A stretch of 64,000 bases of DNA from Anniella stebbinsi (GCA_029215795.1 JARDYH010000004.1:219721517-219785516); one strand, 5' to 3'; positions 1 through 12,900 are shown, numbered from the stretch's first letter. Notes: generated from the sequence alone by a model not told the origin. Numbers and translations: made by a program.

Positions 1-190
1 CATGGCCTAGTGGTAAAGGATCTGCTTTGTATGCAGAAGGTCCTAGGTTCAATTCTTGACATCTCCGGGTAGGGCTGGAAAAATTCCTGTCTGAAACCCT
101 GGGGGGATGCTGCCAGCCAGTGTCGACAATACTGGGCTAGATGGACCAGTGTTCTGGCTCAGTATAAGGCAGTTCCCTATGTTCCTATGG
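1..190 (+). repeat. tRNA-derived SINE, 5' end cut by window edge
   Basis: Begins in a tRNA-like head (GGCCTAGTGGTAAAGGATC...GGTTCAATTC, a B-box-like string) and ends with the reptile SINE tail GGCTCAGTATAAGGCAGTTC. It is a degenerate copy, not a functional tRNA gene. Confidence 0.8.
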
Positions 191-1113
191 GGGAAAAGAA
201 ATTACAAATCTACGTTTCCTATTTCTCTTGTATGAGGCTCACCTGCAAAATTGAAATTCTGTTCTCCTTGCCTTCCACCTTTCATAAATATCACCAAAAC
301 CATAGCCCCTTGCTCCTCCCCCCCATACACATACATCTCCTCCCCTCGCCCACTTCTCTTTCTCTCTCTCTTTCTTATTCAGGATATCAGGCAGATAAGA
401 GTTATCAGGAAAGGTCATTCTCAATTTCTGTACAGAAATTATCTGTCTCCGGTACGTAATAAACATTTATCCATGCCTTTATTAGCTATATTGGATCTGA
501 CAGTTCTGTTAAACCATTTTCTTTCATTTTGCTAGGTCATGACGGTTAATGCCACTAAAAAAATCTCATCATTGGTTTGATCACTGTATTGTCTTCCCTG
601 CATAACTGGGATTTTGTAAAGGTAAGCAGAGACTGGAATTACCTATTATAGTTACAGCCCGTTGAGTTCCTGGTTGGGTCCCTCCCGCTTCCTTTCACCA
701 TCACAATAAAAAAGCAAAGGACCACAAGGCATAAATTTTACTTTTGGGTTATATTTAGTTGGGCAGCTGACATTTCATTGAGCGGTTGCATTAACTCCAT
801 TCAGCATTGGCACCGTTCCATCTTTTTCACATCCTTGAGCTTCAGAAATTACTGTTGGATGCCTTGCCAAAGAAAATGAGTCCCGTTAATGAGAATGTAT
901 ACCTATGAATGACGTGTCAGCCAGGGGCATGCTGGGAAGGGTAATGGCAATATCTACTGAGCGTGTGTGTGTGCGTGTGTGTGTGTGTGTGTGTTATACT
1001 CAAAACTGCTTGGGTTTCTCTCGCTCACTGGCTAACAAAAATGCAAGGAACTTTCAAGAGAACTGATTGGCTCAAATAGAGAAGATGACATGCACCAAAC
1101 AAACAGCAACTTG
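191..1113. other. Unique-looking DNA with short pyrimidine and GT runs
   Basis: No gene seen. A CT-rich run lies at 345-380 and a (GT)n microsatellite at 961-997. The part from about 540 to 900 has no recognisable repeat. Confidence 0.5.
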
Positions 1114-1245
1114 GGCCAGATCTACACCAAACAGGATATAACACTTTGGAAATGGTTTGAAAATTGTACATGGAATGTGTCACGGGCCCCAACAGTTGTC
1201 AACACAGTCAAAAACTATAAGCCGTAGTGCAGATCCTGCCCCGGT
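1114..1245 (+). repeat. MITE fragment (CCAGATCTACACCAA... family)
   Basis: Left half of the family seen complete at 16818-17027, with CCAGATCTACACCAAACAGG and the GGCCCCAACAGTTGTCAAC centre. Confidence 0.7.
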
Positions 1246-1355
1246 CAGTTGGTTTCACCATGTCCTTCTGGGCAAACAATGGCATTTTCACCACCAAGGA
1301 CAAAAGGTTGCTATTAAAGAACTGTTGCACACACATCTACAAAGCAGCCTGGTCA

Positions 1356-1470
1356 GATCCAGTGTGGTGTAGTGGTTAAAGTGTTGGACTGGAACTCAAG
1401 AAATTCAGGTTCTAATCCCCACTCAGCTATGAAGCTTCCTAGGTGAGTTAGGGTCAGTCACTCTGAATGA
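1356..1470 (+). repeat. Sauria-SINE-like element (tRNA-related head)
   Basis: The head GTGTAGTGGTTAAAGTGTTGG and GGTTCTAATCCCCACTCAGC match squamate Sauria SINEs. This is a main reason for placing the DNA in a squamate. Confidence 0.7.
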
Positions 1471-1824
1471 TGTTGTTCGCCTTTAAATTGTTCTCTGTTT
1501 GAAAGGTTGTCCAGTTCAAGTCCAGTTTAAAGATGAGAAACCATCAGAAGGAAGGACAGGGCCTTGAAGTTCCCCATCAACACTTTGCACCTGGATATGA
1601 AACTAAGCAGGCACACACTGGTCACCTGGTCACAGTTTTCCTCACTATAATGAGATCAAGGTTTTTCTATTTCAGTTTCAATTCTAGTCATTCTTTCTAA
1701 ATGTGAGGCTATACCTATACAACTTCAACGTAGTCTTAGTAGGCTAGAGTGCCGAGTTGAAAACAACAGAATGAATTTTAATAGAGAGTTCTACACCTAT
1801 GAAAAATAAATCAAATGCACAGTC

Positions 1825-2232
1825 ACAAGATGGAGGATACTTGGCTCAGCAATACCACAAATGAGAAGGACCTTGGAATTGTTGTTGATCACAAGCTGAA
1901 TATGAGCCAACAGTGTGATGCTGCTGCAAAACAAAGCAAATGCTATTTTGGGCTACATTAATATAAATATAGCTTCCAAATCGCACGAGGTACTGGTTCC
2001 CCTCTATTTGGCATTGCTTTGGCCTCAACTTGAGTATTGCATCCAGTTCTGGGCACCACACTTCAAGAAGGATGTAGACAAGCTGGAGGGGGTTCAGAGG
2101 AGGGCAATGCAGATGATCAGGAGTCTGGAAACAAAGCCCTCTGAGGAGAGACTGAAAGAATTGGGCATGTTTAGCCTGGAGAAGAGAAGACGGAGGGGAG
2201 ACATGATACCACTCTTCAAATACTTGAAAGGT
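1825..2232 (+). repeat. CR1-type LINE fragment, end of reverse transcriptase
   Basis: The translated frame shows the typical C-terminal CR1 pattern ([50 protein letters not shown]), with frame breaks. Cut on the right by a MITE. Confidence 0.85.
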
Positions 2233-2437
2233 TGTCACACAACAGTTAAAGGTGCAGGGGCCCTGCTTCTTTTGTATATGGTCACTCTAGTATAGTGCCT
2301 GCACCTTTAACTGTTGTGATGAAGAGGGAATTTCACCAGGAACTAATTGCATACAAACGACACTGGCTGAAATTCCCTTTTCTCTACAACTGTTAAAGTT
2401 ACATGAGCCCTGACCTGGATTTTATCTGGTCAGCCTA
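2233..2437. repeat. hAT-type MITE (TAGGGTGACC family), partial
   Basis: Shares AACTGTTGTGATGAAGAGGG and ACAACTGTTAAAGTTACATG with the full copies at 5543-5862 and 12049-12368. The left end is missing. Confidence 0.8.
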
Positions 2438-2943
2438 CATAAACATGTTTTATGTAACTTGTGGTCCTCTTTGTTATTTTTGGTTGATACATTTCCTCTC
2501 TTTTGGCAAAGCTTAAGTGGACAGCCTAAATAGAGGACTACCCTCTGTAAAACTTGTCCCTTGTATGCAGCTCAGCTTATACAGGCAAACCAGTTTTGAA
2601 AGGACATAGAGGCTGGGAGGGAACGCATTTCCTCTGGGCAGTCTGTTTTTGATTAGGGAGTCAAACCAGGTGAAGCGGTTCCCAGTTATGGGATGAATGG
2701 CAGGACAAAGTCTCTAAATAATGTGAGTAATTAAAAAAAAAGCCACCTAATCATAGTTTTTGCTTTGGGGGGCCTTATTGGGGGCCAAGAGATGACATAG
2801 AAACAAACAAACAAGCTAGTTGCCCATCATAACTTCTGATAAAGTAGGCTGTGGCCTACAGAAATAGGAGATTCCTTAACCAAGAAAAACACCAGAGAGG
2901 TGGGGAAAGGGTTCCAGGTTTTGGACATTGGTAAATTTATGTT
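2438..2943. other. No gene seen; decayed interspersed repeat
   Basis: Contains pieces resembling the GAGGACTGTCCTCT family. Nothing coding. Confidence 0.4.
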
Positions 2944-3185
2944 TAGGGTGACCATATGGAAAGGAGGACAGGGCGCCTGTATCTTTAACAGCTATATAGA
3001 GAAGGGAATTTCAGCAGGTGTCATTTGTACACATGCAGCACCTGGTGAAATCCCCTGTTCATCCCGACAGTCAAAGATGTAGGAGCCCTGCCCTCTTTAG
3101 CTAGAGTTACCAGATACAAAAGAGTGACCACATACAATTGTTAAAGATACAGGAGCCCTTTCTTCCTTTTCATATGGCCACCCTG
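2944..3185. repeat. hAT-type MITE (TAGGGTGACC family)
   Basis: Starts TAGGGTGACCATATGGAAAG and ends CATATGGCCACCCTG. The centre is shortened relative to full copies. Confidence 0.8.
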
Positions 3186-3303
3186 TTATATATGTATTGG
3201 TGCAAATTTAGAAATGATAACTATAATTTCAATGAAAATGCAATAGCTCTCACCATGATGTGGTAGAGTGGTCCATCTGTTGCCCCATTGCCAACTGTTC
3301 ATT

Positions 3304-3623
3304 TAGGCTGACCAGATAAAATCCAGGTCAGGGCTCATGTAACTTTAACAATTGTAGAGAAAAGGGAATTTCAGCCAGTGTCATTTGTATGCAGTTAGTT
3401 CCTGATGATATTCCCTCTTCATCACAACAGTTAAAGGTGCAGGCACTATACTAGAGGGACCATATACAAAAGAAGGCAGGGCCCCTGCAACTTTAACAGT
3501 TGTGATGAAGAGGGAATTTCACCAGGAACTAATTGCATACAAATGACACTGGCTGAAATTCCCTTTTCTCTACAACTGTTAAAGTTATATGAGCCCTGAC
3601 CTGGATTTTATCTGGTCACCCTA
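3304..3623. repeat. hAT-type MITE, 320 bp
   Basis: TAGGCTGACC...GGTCACCCTA with GTTCATT on both sides, consistent with a slightly eroded 8-bp duplication. Confidence 0.85.
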
Positions 3624-5160
3624 GTTCATTGGCAAGTTCAAGGTCTCTGCTGCTCTCCCTCCTGGTGCTTTTCTGATTTTAAATTGGACTTGAACTTTAA
3701 ACTGGACTCCCGGATGCCCTAGCTGTAGCATGATCAGGGTTCATATTCAAGATTTATAACAAAGACTAGATGTTGTAACTGAAGGGAGCCATTTCAGTGA
3801 GTGGGCTGCACCAGCCATTGAAAGCCAACTGTTGGCACAGGAGTGTACCTGGGAACATTTTCTCAAATTCATTCAAGCAGAGCTTGCGTTGTCTGTAATG
3901 GGAAGCTACCCTTTCAACATGTGAGCCAAGGATTCCCATGACCACAGGGCCTTGCCTCTTGTTGAACCGCCTGCTGTCCTGAGAAATCAAGGTCAGAGGG
4001 CACCGATTTGGCCTGGGCCTCCTTTGTCCTGCAACTTGCAATGTCGCTTGATGAAAGGGATAATCATGTCGGAGCCGCCAACCTCCAACTCCGAGCTGAG
4101 CCCTTCCGATGGGTGAACATGAGTTATTATGGAGCGATATTGATGCTGGGTGGCCAGTTGGAGTCACAGAAAAGGGTCCTTTCTCCAAACATGGCTATAT
4201 GGAGAGACGGTTAGGTTAGGTTAGGCAGGGCATCGGGGTTAACACCCTTGATCTTCCTTTGTTGGGATCTGTGGGATTTTGCTGAACGCACAAAGCAAGG
4301 CTCTTGCAAAGCGACAGAGGAAACCAACGCTGCCCTGAAGCTGAGAGATGCAAGCAATCTTCTCTGCTGTGCGTCACTCCATTTCTCAGGCCAATAATTC
4401 ATTTTTGAAATAAGCAGGAGCTTTTGTCAGCTGAGCATATATCACAGCCCTTGATAAACAGGAAGAAGTGGAGGTTGGAAAGATAGGCTTCTGAAGGCTT
4501 GCACATCACTAGAAGGTCTCCCAACCCACCACCCACCCCCTCCATGCATGCTACGTTCTTCTGCTGATATTACATCCAGCCACATTTGAAACTTCATGTT
4601 CCATCTCAAACCCTAGTATGAAATAAGGTCTCTGTACACTCCATCCATCCATTCATCGTAGTGTAGCGGGGCGGGGGGGGGGGGGAGGTAGCTATAATGT
4701 TGCTATTCTACCTATAGGTGGCACTGTGTTTGAACCGATGTAGTCAGCTATGTGGTCTGTTCTGAGCCATAAAGTTGTGGTTCTGAGGCATCCATTTTGT
4801 CCTGACAACTAGTGCCCGACACTACGCCTCTTCAGTCAATACTACAGGCTCTGTGGTTAACAAGCCAGGCTGTCGCACACAACACGTTAAGCCACGGTTA
4901 GAGCCAGATGGTCCTACTGTGGTTAGTGAGTGAGCACTGTTTAGCAAAACGCATCGCGCAGGACACCTTAAACCCTGCTGCTTAACCAAAACCCTTCACC
5001 AGCAGGGTTTAAGGTGTCTTCTGAACAGGCCCACTGTAACACTCAAGCATCAGCAAAAAGCAAAGCCCAGGATGGGTTATGCAGATTGAAAGCAGGGCTT
5101 CCAGGATTGGTCTCAATGGGCAAAGTCATGGGCGGGGGGGGGGGGGGGTGGAGTGAGGCT
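3624..5160. other. No gene seen; G-runs and an imperfect hairpin repeat
   Basis: A G-run lies near 4670-4686. A MITE-like segment at 4850-5030 has inverted arms CACCTTAAACCCTGCTG / CAGCAGGGTTTAAGGTG. A short GGTTA run lies at 4210-4225. Confidence 0.5.
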
Positions 5161-5162
5161 TA

Positions 5163-5340
5163 GCCAGTGGAGGCTGTTGGCTCTGATGTCAGTGCGGCAG
5201 TGAATCCACTCAGGGTTTAGTCAGAACCACTCAGAATTCAAAAGGAGCTATCTACGGTGCAAAGTTCTGACTGGTCCTGTCTGAAACCTAGAGTGGATTC
5301 ATCACTGTACTGACATCGTAACCACCAACCTCCACTGGGC
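5163..5340. repeat. MITE (GTGGAGGCTGGTGGCTC... family)
   Basis: Inverted arms GTGGAGGCTGTTGGCTC / ACCACCAACCTCCAC around a GTTCTGACTG-rich centre. Relatives at 8064, 30262, 40110 and 59332. Confidence 0.8.
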
Positions 5341-5542
5341 TTAGCTGTTGTCCTAACAACACCTTGGAGTTCTTATAGTGAATGTACTGTAGGCAGCTTT
5401 GTGGTAAGAGCAGGGAGTCCCAGACTGACTGAGAAGGCTTGATAGCCTTTCCAGGTTCCAGGAGAGCCAATGAAGAGCCTGGGTGGGAGGCATCAATCTA
5501 TAGCCTCAGGAACGTTTTTGTCTGGAGCCACAGGGGCTCACC

Positions 5543-5862
5543 TAGGCTGACCATCTGAAAAGGAGGACAGGGCTCATGTAACTTTAACAGTTGTAGAGAA
5601 AAGGGAATTTCAGCCCGTGTCATTTGTATGCAATTAGTTCCTGGTGAAATTCCCTCTTCATCACAACTGTTAAAGTTGCAGGGGCCCTGCCTTCTTTTGT
5701 ATATGGTCCCTCTAGTATAGTGCCTGCACCTTTAACTGTTGTGATGAAGAGGAAATATCACCAGGAACTAATTTCATACAAATGACCCTGGCTGAAATTC
5801 CCTTTGCTCTACAACTGTTAAAGTTACATGATCCCTGTCCTCCTTTTCAGATGGTCAGCCTA
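5543..5862. repeat. hAT-type MITE, complete, with 8-bp duplication GGCTCACC
   Basis: 320 bp from TAGGCTGACC to GGTCAGCCTA, flanked by GGCTCACC at 5535-5542 and 5863-5870. The exact 8-bp duplication classes the family as hAT-like. Confidence 0.93.
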
Positions 5863-6009
5863 GGCTCACCACATCCGATGCCAATAGTATATTAGTTCCA
5901 CAAGTTCCCTATTGTAAGGAGTAAAATGATTGAGGGCAGACAAGATAGAGGTGTTCAGATCTAAGCATGGTGAGGAGAAAGTGGTATAAGGGGACATTTT
6001 TCTCCCTCT

Positions 6010-6420
6010 CTTATAATACTAGAACCTAATGCGGCCATCCCATGAAGCTGAGTGGTGGGAGATTCAGGAAAGATAAAGGGAAATACTTTTTCATACAGCA
6101 CATAGTTAAACTATAGAATTCATTACCACAAGGTATAGTGATGGCCAGCAAGTTTGATGGCTTTAAAAGGGGATTGGACAAATTCCTGGAAGCGACGGCT
6201 ATCAAAGCTACTAGCCCTGATGACTGTATGCTATCTCTGGGATCTGAGGCAGTATGCCTCTCAATACAAGTTGCTGGGGAACATAGGCAGGAGGGTGCTC
6301 TTGCACTCATGTACTGCTTATGAGTTTCCCGTGGTGAGCCGGTTGGCCACGGTGTGAAGAGAATGCTGGACTAGATAGACCTTTGACCTGCTCCAGCATG
6401 GCTCTTCTCATGTTCTTAAT
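6010..6420 (+). repeat. Vertebrate LINE 3'-end repeat, sense copy
   Basis: Typical phrases are GAATTCATTACCACAAGGT, GATTGGACAAATTCCTGGA and the tail CTCTTCTCATGTTCTT. Antisense copies at 13966, 14521, 16540, 20622 and 22775. Confidence 0.8.
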
Positions 6421-7562
6421 GTCAAATAGAAGGCTGTCCTTTATAAAGTAGGATGCATGGCTACTGTGCCTCTGTCAGAGAGCAGTCCTCTACTTGAAGG
6501 TATCCTCTGTTTGAAGGGGTAACCTGTCCAAGTCAGGTTTAAAAAGAGAAGAAGAGACAGTAGAAGCGGCCTTCAAGGTCCCCACCAACAGTTACTACCA
6601 GGACAGTGGACTGAGCAGGCACACAGAGGTCACCTGGTGTGGGATGTATTGCATTTCTACTGTGGTGGGATGTATTGCATTTCTATTTAAATTATAGTAA
6701 CTATTTCTAACTTTGCATCTACACATATAAATTAGCACATGCAAATTATATGCCAATCTATGTCCCCCCTCCTTATTTTTTTGTCATGATGTGTTTCCTC
6801 TTTTAAGAGTGATGCATTAAGTGGCCACCCAACCACCTGGTCAAGCTGGTCCGAAATGAGGAAGGAAGACATATTTTCTCCTGCTGCAGCAACATAGGGG
6901 TCCAAAATGGGTGAAACATTGACCAGCTGCAAATGAGCCCTCCCCTCACTGAGGCAAATGTCTTTGACCCACATGATTCAATCACAACTCAGGCACACTA
7001 GGGTGGCCAGTGGTCCTCTTTTCAGGAGACAATCCTTTATTTGTAGGGCAGCCAGTGAACTCTTTTATCCTCTTCTTTGGGGATGCATGTCCCCTTTTTT
7101 GGCAATTCACAGGCAGTCACTCTGCACGGCCCTGTGAAGAGAGGAGTGAGCATCCAAAGACTAAAATGCAAGCCGCCGAACCTTCTAGTCCTTTGCTGCT
7201 ATTATTATGTCACTGGCTGACCATTCCTGTTTTAGGCAGAGCAAGGGAAATTGCTATTGATCTTCTTGCAAGTTTCCTGCAACCTTGAAACTAATTCCAG
7301 TCAAAAGCCACACGGCGCAGCTCAGTTTAATAGTTAAATCATTCACTCTCTAGCAACGCAGAAATCCTGCCCCAGGGCCATGAGCAGCGGGGCCTGCAGC
7401 TTGAAGTCTCACAAAATGTTCAGCAAACAACCCTTGTGGTTTGGCTGAAGGGACGGCATGGAAGGGCTGCCCGCAGGCCGAGGAAAGCAGAGCTTCCTGT
7501 TAGGAAGATATGAAATTCTGATGGCTCTTACAACAGGGGGCAGAACAGTTAGCAGCCCCCCC

Positions 7563-7600
<38 letters not shown>

Positions 7601-8020
7601 TTCTAGAGAGGCTGTGTTCTTCCCTGCTGTGAGCAGTGGCTTGTCAAGGCTAACATTTGCCCACTTTGATAACGGGAAGATTGTCACGACAATAGCAGGG
7701 AAGTTTTCAGCTACAGTTCTGTTTTTCAAAAAAACCAGCTGCAGGCTCGTCCCTGAGAAGAAGCCTTCGAAAGTGTGTGAAGGGACAGGGGAGGGGGGTA
7801 TAATCTAGCTTTTTAAAAAATAATACTCTGAAAACAACAGCAAAAACAGAAGGAGCGTTGGGATGCTGGTGGCAAAATGAAAACAATACCTTTAATTCGC
7901 CTTTCCCTCTTGGGCAGTCAATGCACATAAGCAGTGTGATCCCATACACGTCTACGCAGAGTTCGGTCCCATTGATTCAATGGAGCTTTACTGCCATGTA
8001 AGTGGCATAGGCAGGGCCAG
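6421..8020. other. No gene seen; decayed repeats and a CT/CA microsatellite
   Basis: GAGGACAGTCCTC-type repeat remnants at 6425-6650 and 7000-7090; (CT)n(CA)n at 7561-7602. Confidence 0.45.
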
Positions 8021-8059
8021 CGCCACACTTCTGCCTGCCCTCCGGCGGAGGCAGAGCAC

Positions 8060-8151
8060 CTTGGACAGCTCCTTTATAGTTCTGACTGATTCTGGCTGAA
8101 AACTGGAGCGATTCACTGGCCCAGTGGCATCGGAGTCGCCAGCCTCCACTG
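8060..8151. repeat. MITE fragment (GTGGAGGCTGG family)
   Basis: Right half of the family, ending GCCAGCCTCCACTGG. Confidence 0.7.
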
Positions 8152-9470
8152 GCAGCCTCAGGCATCATGAGGCCAAAGGCCCCCGTCCCCTCCTCCTCCC
8201 TGCTTTCATCTTGACAGGGCTCTTGAGGGGACAGGTGGCGGCGAAGGTGAGTTGGCAGAGCTGGGCCCTTCTGAGCCAGTGGAGCTGCTTCAGGGAGAGA
8301 GACGCTATACCATCAAGGGGAAGCTATTCCACCTGCTCCCCACCCAACCCCACCTGGAGCCTTTAAAAGCAAGGCTAGGACTACAGCTTGGAAGGCATTG
8401 CTTCAGGGGGAGAGATGCTATTCCAACCAAGAGCATCACCATACGGGGGGAAATCGCGTTTGCTTACCGTCGCTTCTCCGCCCACATGTTTGTCCCTCAT
8501 TACTTCCTCTTTTGAATGAGGAAGTAAACAACTTGCACATGGCCCATTCAGTGGGCCGTTTTGATTCTTCTGCTTCTCCCGCACACAGCAGGAGATAGCG
8601 GCAACTTCCGTCATTAAAAATAAGTCAGACTTACCTGGGGCTTTTTTTTTTTTTTGGTCGCACAAAGAAGGCTAGAAGGGGCGGGAGGCGCGCGGTATAC
8701 AAAATTCTCTGAAAACTAAAAATGATGCATATTATTAAGCACAAGTCTTAATAATATACATCAGTGCAGAATTTCAGGATGCAGGGAATCTTAATAAGGT
8801 TATGAAATCCTGTTCCCAGACAAGACAAATGGTTAGTTATAGCTGGGAAAGTGTAAGACAGAGATTCAGTGAATGCGAAATTCAGTAGTATTTGGAATGA
8901 AGAGTGAAAAAAACAAAGCAGATGCCGTTCCGACTACAAAGGTGAGGCTGGAGTTTCTTTATTCGTATTCCTTGGCTTGAATTCCCAGCACAAATTGCAG
9001 AAATTCACTGACATCATTTTGCTTTATTTATAAAGCCATCATTTCCCTTTATTCATGGACATACCCTGCACTCCCGAGTGAAACAAAGCGAAACAAAAAC
9101 CTACATTCGGCTAAACGTTCACAACTAGCACAATAAGATCTTTCATTCAAAACAAATTGTTTGGGGTTCTGGAACGTTTTGAAATTGATTTTCTGGGGAG
9201 AAACTGTGCCAGAGAGAATGAAGGGAGGGGAAGGGAGGTAGGATGCAAACGCTTTCAAGACGGCCAGCCAGTATATTCTGTTCCCGTTCAACCTTTTCTA
9301 ATACATGCAGAGGAAGGGGAGGCAATTGAATGGACAGCCCAACCTTTCCCCCTGGCATTGGGCTAGTACCTGTGTCGGTACCAAAATTAACAGGCAAGCA
9401 CTTTGAAATGATCAACCCAGAGCAGATTCACCACCCCGTTGACATCAGAGGCATCTGCCTCTCGTAGGAG
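8152..9470. other. Mostly unique-looking DNA, no gene seen
   Basis: AT-rich from about 8740 to 9140, with no recognisable repeat. A T-run lies at 8643-8656. Confidence 0.4.
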
Positions 9471-9474
9471 TGTG

Positions 9475-9960
9475 ATTATTCTTATTCTTATTATTATCAT
9501 TTGTATACCGCTCTATAGCCAAAGCTCTCTGGGCAGTTTACATAAAATTAAAACATTTAAAAACAATATACAAAAATTAAAACTGCAAAAGCATACAATC
9601 CGCACATACATTTAAAACCACTATAATAACTTAAAAGCTATTAGCCTAAAAACAAAAACAGACCCAGGCTCATCTGGACTACGACTCGAGAATATAAGGA
9701 TATGAGTAACTCTCCTTTTTCCACTGTGTTGGAAACCTGCAATCTATTGAACTGGTTTGTTACTAGTGCGACCCAGGCTCATCAGATCTTGCTAAATGCC
9801 TGAGAGAAGAGGAAAGTCTTGACCTGGTGCCGAAAAGATAACAACGTTGGCGCCAGGCAGGGCCTCGTCGGGGAGATTGTTCCACAATTGGGGGGCCACC
9901 ACTGATAACATCCTAACTCAAACCCGCCACCCTGCTATTGCCCCCATGCCCTCCAATCCT
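9475..9960. repeat. Interspersed repeat with (ATT)n start and CTCTGGGCAG phrase
   Basis: CCGCTCTATAGCCAAAGC...CTCTGGGCAG followed by A-rich DNA, then GCGCCAGGCAGGGCCTCGTC. The same phrase recurs at 61600-61640. Class not determined. Confidence 0.6.
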
Positions 9961-9977
9961 CTTTTCTTGCATGATAC

Positions 9978-10170
9978 TAGGGTGACCCTATGGAAAGGAG
10001 GGCGGGGCTCCTGTATCTTTAACAATTGCATAGAAAAGGGAATTTCAGCAGGTTTCCTTCGTATGCCAGCAGCACCTGGTGAAATTCCCTCTTCATCAGA
10101 ACAGTTAAAGCTGCCAGAGCCTTGCCTAGTGTGACCAGATACAAAAGAGGGCAGATCTCCTTCAGCTTTA
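9978..10170. repeat. hAT-type MITE (TAGGGTGACC family), partial
   Basis: Starts TAGGGTGACCCTATGGAAAG. The right part has decayed. Confidence 0.75.
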
Positions 10171-12048
10171 ACGGATGTAATGTGGATTTTAAGGGAAATA
10201 ATAGTTGCATTGTGAGAGTCTTCAAAATCACTATTTTGGAGGGTTTGGAGTTGGAACAACTGTTGCTATGGTTCATGTGCAATCAGTGCTTTTGAAAGGT
10301 GCCCCCCTCTTTCTTTCAAAAATGATTTTTATGCCCTCCATATATTATTATTACAGGGAATTCTGAATTGCTGGAGGTTAGTAAGCAATGGAAAAGGCTC
10401 GAATAGTAAAGGGGGAGGGAACCTCAATTCTATATGGATCTTTTTCAGGGTAAGTGCTTTCTTTTCAATCTAAAGCAAGTTTAGCATATTTATTTAAAAT
10501 AATTTTATGCCACCTTTCAGTTAAACCCCTAGAAATAAGAAACAGAAGTAGGACCTGCAACAAAATGTCGCAGTGTGGAGTTCTGCTGTACAGGATTCCA
10601 GCCAGCCATGCCCTTTTCTGAGATATTCCATTCCGTTCTCCATCTGCCCTCCTGCCCTGACCGATGTTCAGCATTCTGCCCCTATTGAGCATGCTCAATC
10701 CTCATTGGCCTGCTTGAGCTTCCCCCCCCCCCCCAGCCTTAGGGTTTTTTCCCTGAAGGATGCAACCCTATCCATGTTTAGACAGAGGGCGTCTTCAGAC
10801 GGGCAGGACTTTTTTTCATGCAATCATCACGGTTTCGTCACTGGTTTTCCCGCAATCTTTACGCAACGCCGTCACCATGCAGTTGATATCTCATATCTTC
10901 CCCTCCCCACTTCATGTGTTATTTGGCTATGGGGAAAATAAGGTATTTTTGGAGGTCATGCAATGAAACCGCCATCATTTCCCCGTGTAATCCTTCCATC
11001 ATGCTATGTCCTGTGTTGTGTGGATGGGTGTTGGGCGGTGCAGCGTTGACGTCAGTACTGACGAGGATCAGTGGGGTGTGTCTCTTCTTGCCCCTCCTCA
11101 CCTACGCTCCTGCTCGGCTCCATATTTCAGGAATGCCTAAGCAGATGGGCAAAGGGGAGGAGAGGGTAGTTCCAATGGACATGAGCAGATGCGACCCATT
11201 TCCATTTAATCCCCCTACTCCAACATTTCACTGTTGCTTTTAGCGTGTTTTCAGAAGGGAGGGAAATCGCATGGCTAGGAGGCATGGTCATAGCTGCAAA
11301 GACGTTCTTACAAGGAAAATACTGATTTGCACATGAGGTTGAGGGAGACGGACCTCTGAAGGTGCAGATTTCTGAACTTGCAAAGAATCAGTGCTTAGTG
11401 ATGGGATGGGGGCTGCTCCGTACAGGTGTCCCAGAAACCTTGTAGCCCTTTCTATTCAATCCCCGCACATAAACAGGAGAGAAGTGTAGCCCCTTTGACA
11501 CAATCCCCTCTCCCAGTGTATCCACAAATGAGAAAAATATTTCTGTTGCTTTTACATGGACAGTACTGACTTGCATGGGGTGGGGGGGGGGATCTCTAAT
11601 GACGCAGACTTCGGAACTTCTGAGGAAGTGTTTCATTTCACGCCGAGAGAGGGGAGGGACTACATCAGGATAACTCCAGATGCTATGGAAGACTCCAAAG
11701 ATTACTACAAACTTTGGGCAGGCTGATGTGGTGGCAGGTAGACTTTCAGATATTCAAGACTCATGCTCTCTGGGGGCCATATAGGGACTCCTCATCACCT
11801 TGAATTGTGCCCAGAAACAGTCTGGCAGCCAATGCAACTCTTCAAGAACTGATGTTTAACTGTATAACTGGGCCTGCTTGATTATCTAGCAGGGATCATT
11901 CCTACTAACTGAAGTTGCCAGGAAGTCTTAAAGGCAGCACCACAAACCTTCTATTGCAGTAGTCCAGTCTTCTCCAACCTCATGCCTTCCAGTTGTATGG
12001 GTCTACAACTGTCATCAGCCCAAGCCAAGATGCCCAATGGCCAATGGC
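10171..12048. other. No gene seen
   Basis: C-run at 10723-10734. The rest has low-copy character; a decayed CATCAGCCCAAGCC-type hairpin repeat lies near 11960-12030. Confidence 0.4.
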
Positions 12049-12368
12049 TAGGGTGACCAGATAAAATCCATGTCAGGGCTCATGTAACTTTAACAGTTGT
12101 AGAGAAAAGGGAATTTCAGCCAGTGTCATTTGCATGCAATTAGTTCCTGGTGAAATTCCCTCTTCATCACAACAGTTAAAGGTGCAGGCACTATACTAGA
12201 GTGACCATATACAGAAAAAGGCAGGGCCCCTGCAACTTTAACTGTTGTGATGAAGAGGGAATTTCACCAGGAACTAATTGCATACAAATGACACGGGCTG
12301 AAATTCCCTTTTCTCTACAACTGTTAAAGTTACATGAGCCCTGTCCTCCTTTTTATTTGGTCAGACTA
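12049..12368. repeat. hAT-type MITE, 320 bp
   Basis: TAGGGTGACCAGATAAAATC to TTTGGTCAGACTA. The target duplication is no longer clear. Confidence 0.85.
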
Positions 12369-12526
12369 GTCTGGTAGATCTTGAGTAATAAGCCTTACAC
12401 TACCATATTCTTATGTAAGATTTGTACCTATACATATAAATCAATGTCCTTTGTTGTCTCTTTTTGGTGATGTAATTCCTCTTTTTTTCTTTTTCTTTTT
12501 TGACAATGCTTAAATGGCTACCCGAG

Positions 12527-12892
12527 TAGGGTGACCATATGGAAAGGAGGACAGGGCTCCTGTATCTTTAACAGTTATATAGAAAAGGGAATTTCAGCAG
12601 GTGTCATTTGTATGCATGCAGCACCTGGTGAAATTCCCTCTTCATCACAACAATTAAAGCTGCAGGAGCCCTGTCCTCTTGACCAGATACAAAAGAGGGC
12701 AGGGCTCTTTTGTATCTGCCCTCTTTTGTATCTGGTCACACTAGGCATGGCTCCTACAACTTTAACTGTTGAGATGAAGAGGGAATTTTACCAGGTGCTG
12801 CATGCATACAAATGACACCTGCTGAAATTCCCTTTTCTATGCAACTGTTAAAGATACAGGAGCCCTGTCCTCCTTTTCATATGGTCACCCTA
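12527..12892. repeat. hAT-type MITE, complete, with 8-bp duplication TACCCGAG
   Basis: Starts TAGGGTGACCATATGGAAAG, ends CATATGGTCACCCTA, flanked by TACCCGAG at 12519-12526 and 12893-12900. It has a small inner duplication of the CTCTTTTGTATCTG segment. Confidence 0.93.
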
Positions 12893-12900
12893 TACCCGAG

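Noticed and set aside
1915..2295. Open frame with reverse-transcriptase-like residues as a gene
   Set aside because: It is a decayed CR1 LINE fragment cut by a MITE.
4210..4226. GGTTAGGTTAGGTTAGG run as telomeric repeat
   Set aside because: Pentamer, only three units, and not the vertebrate TTAGGG repeat.
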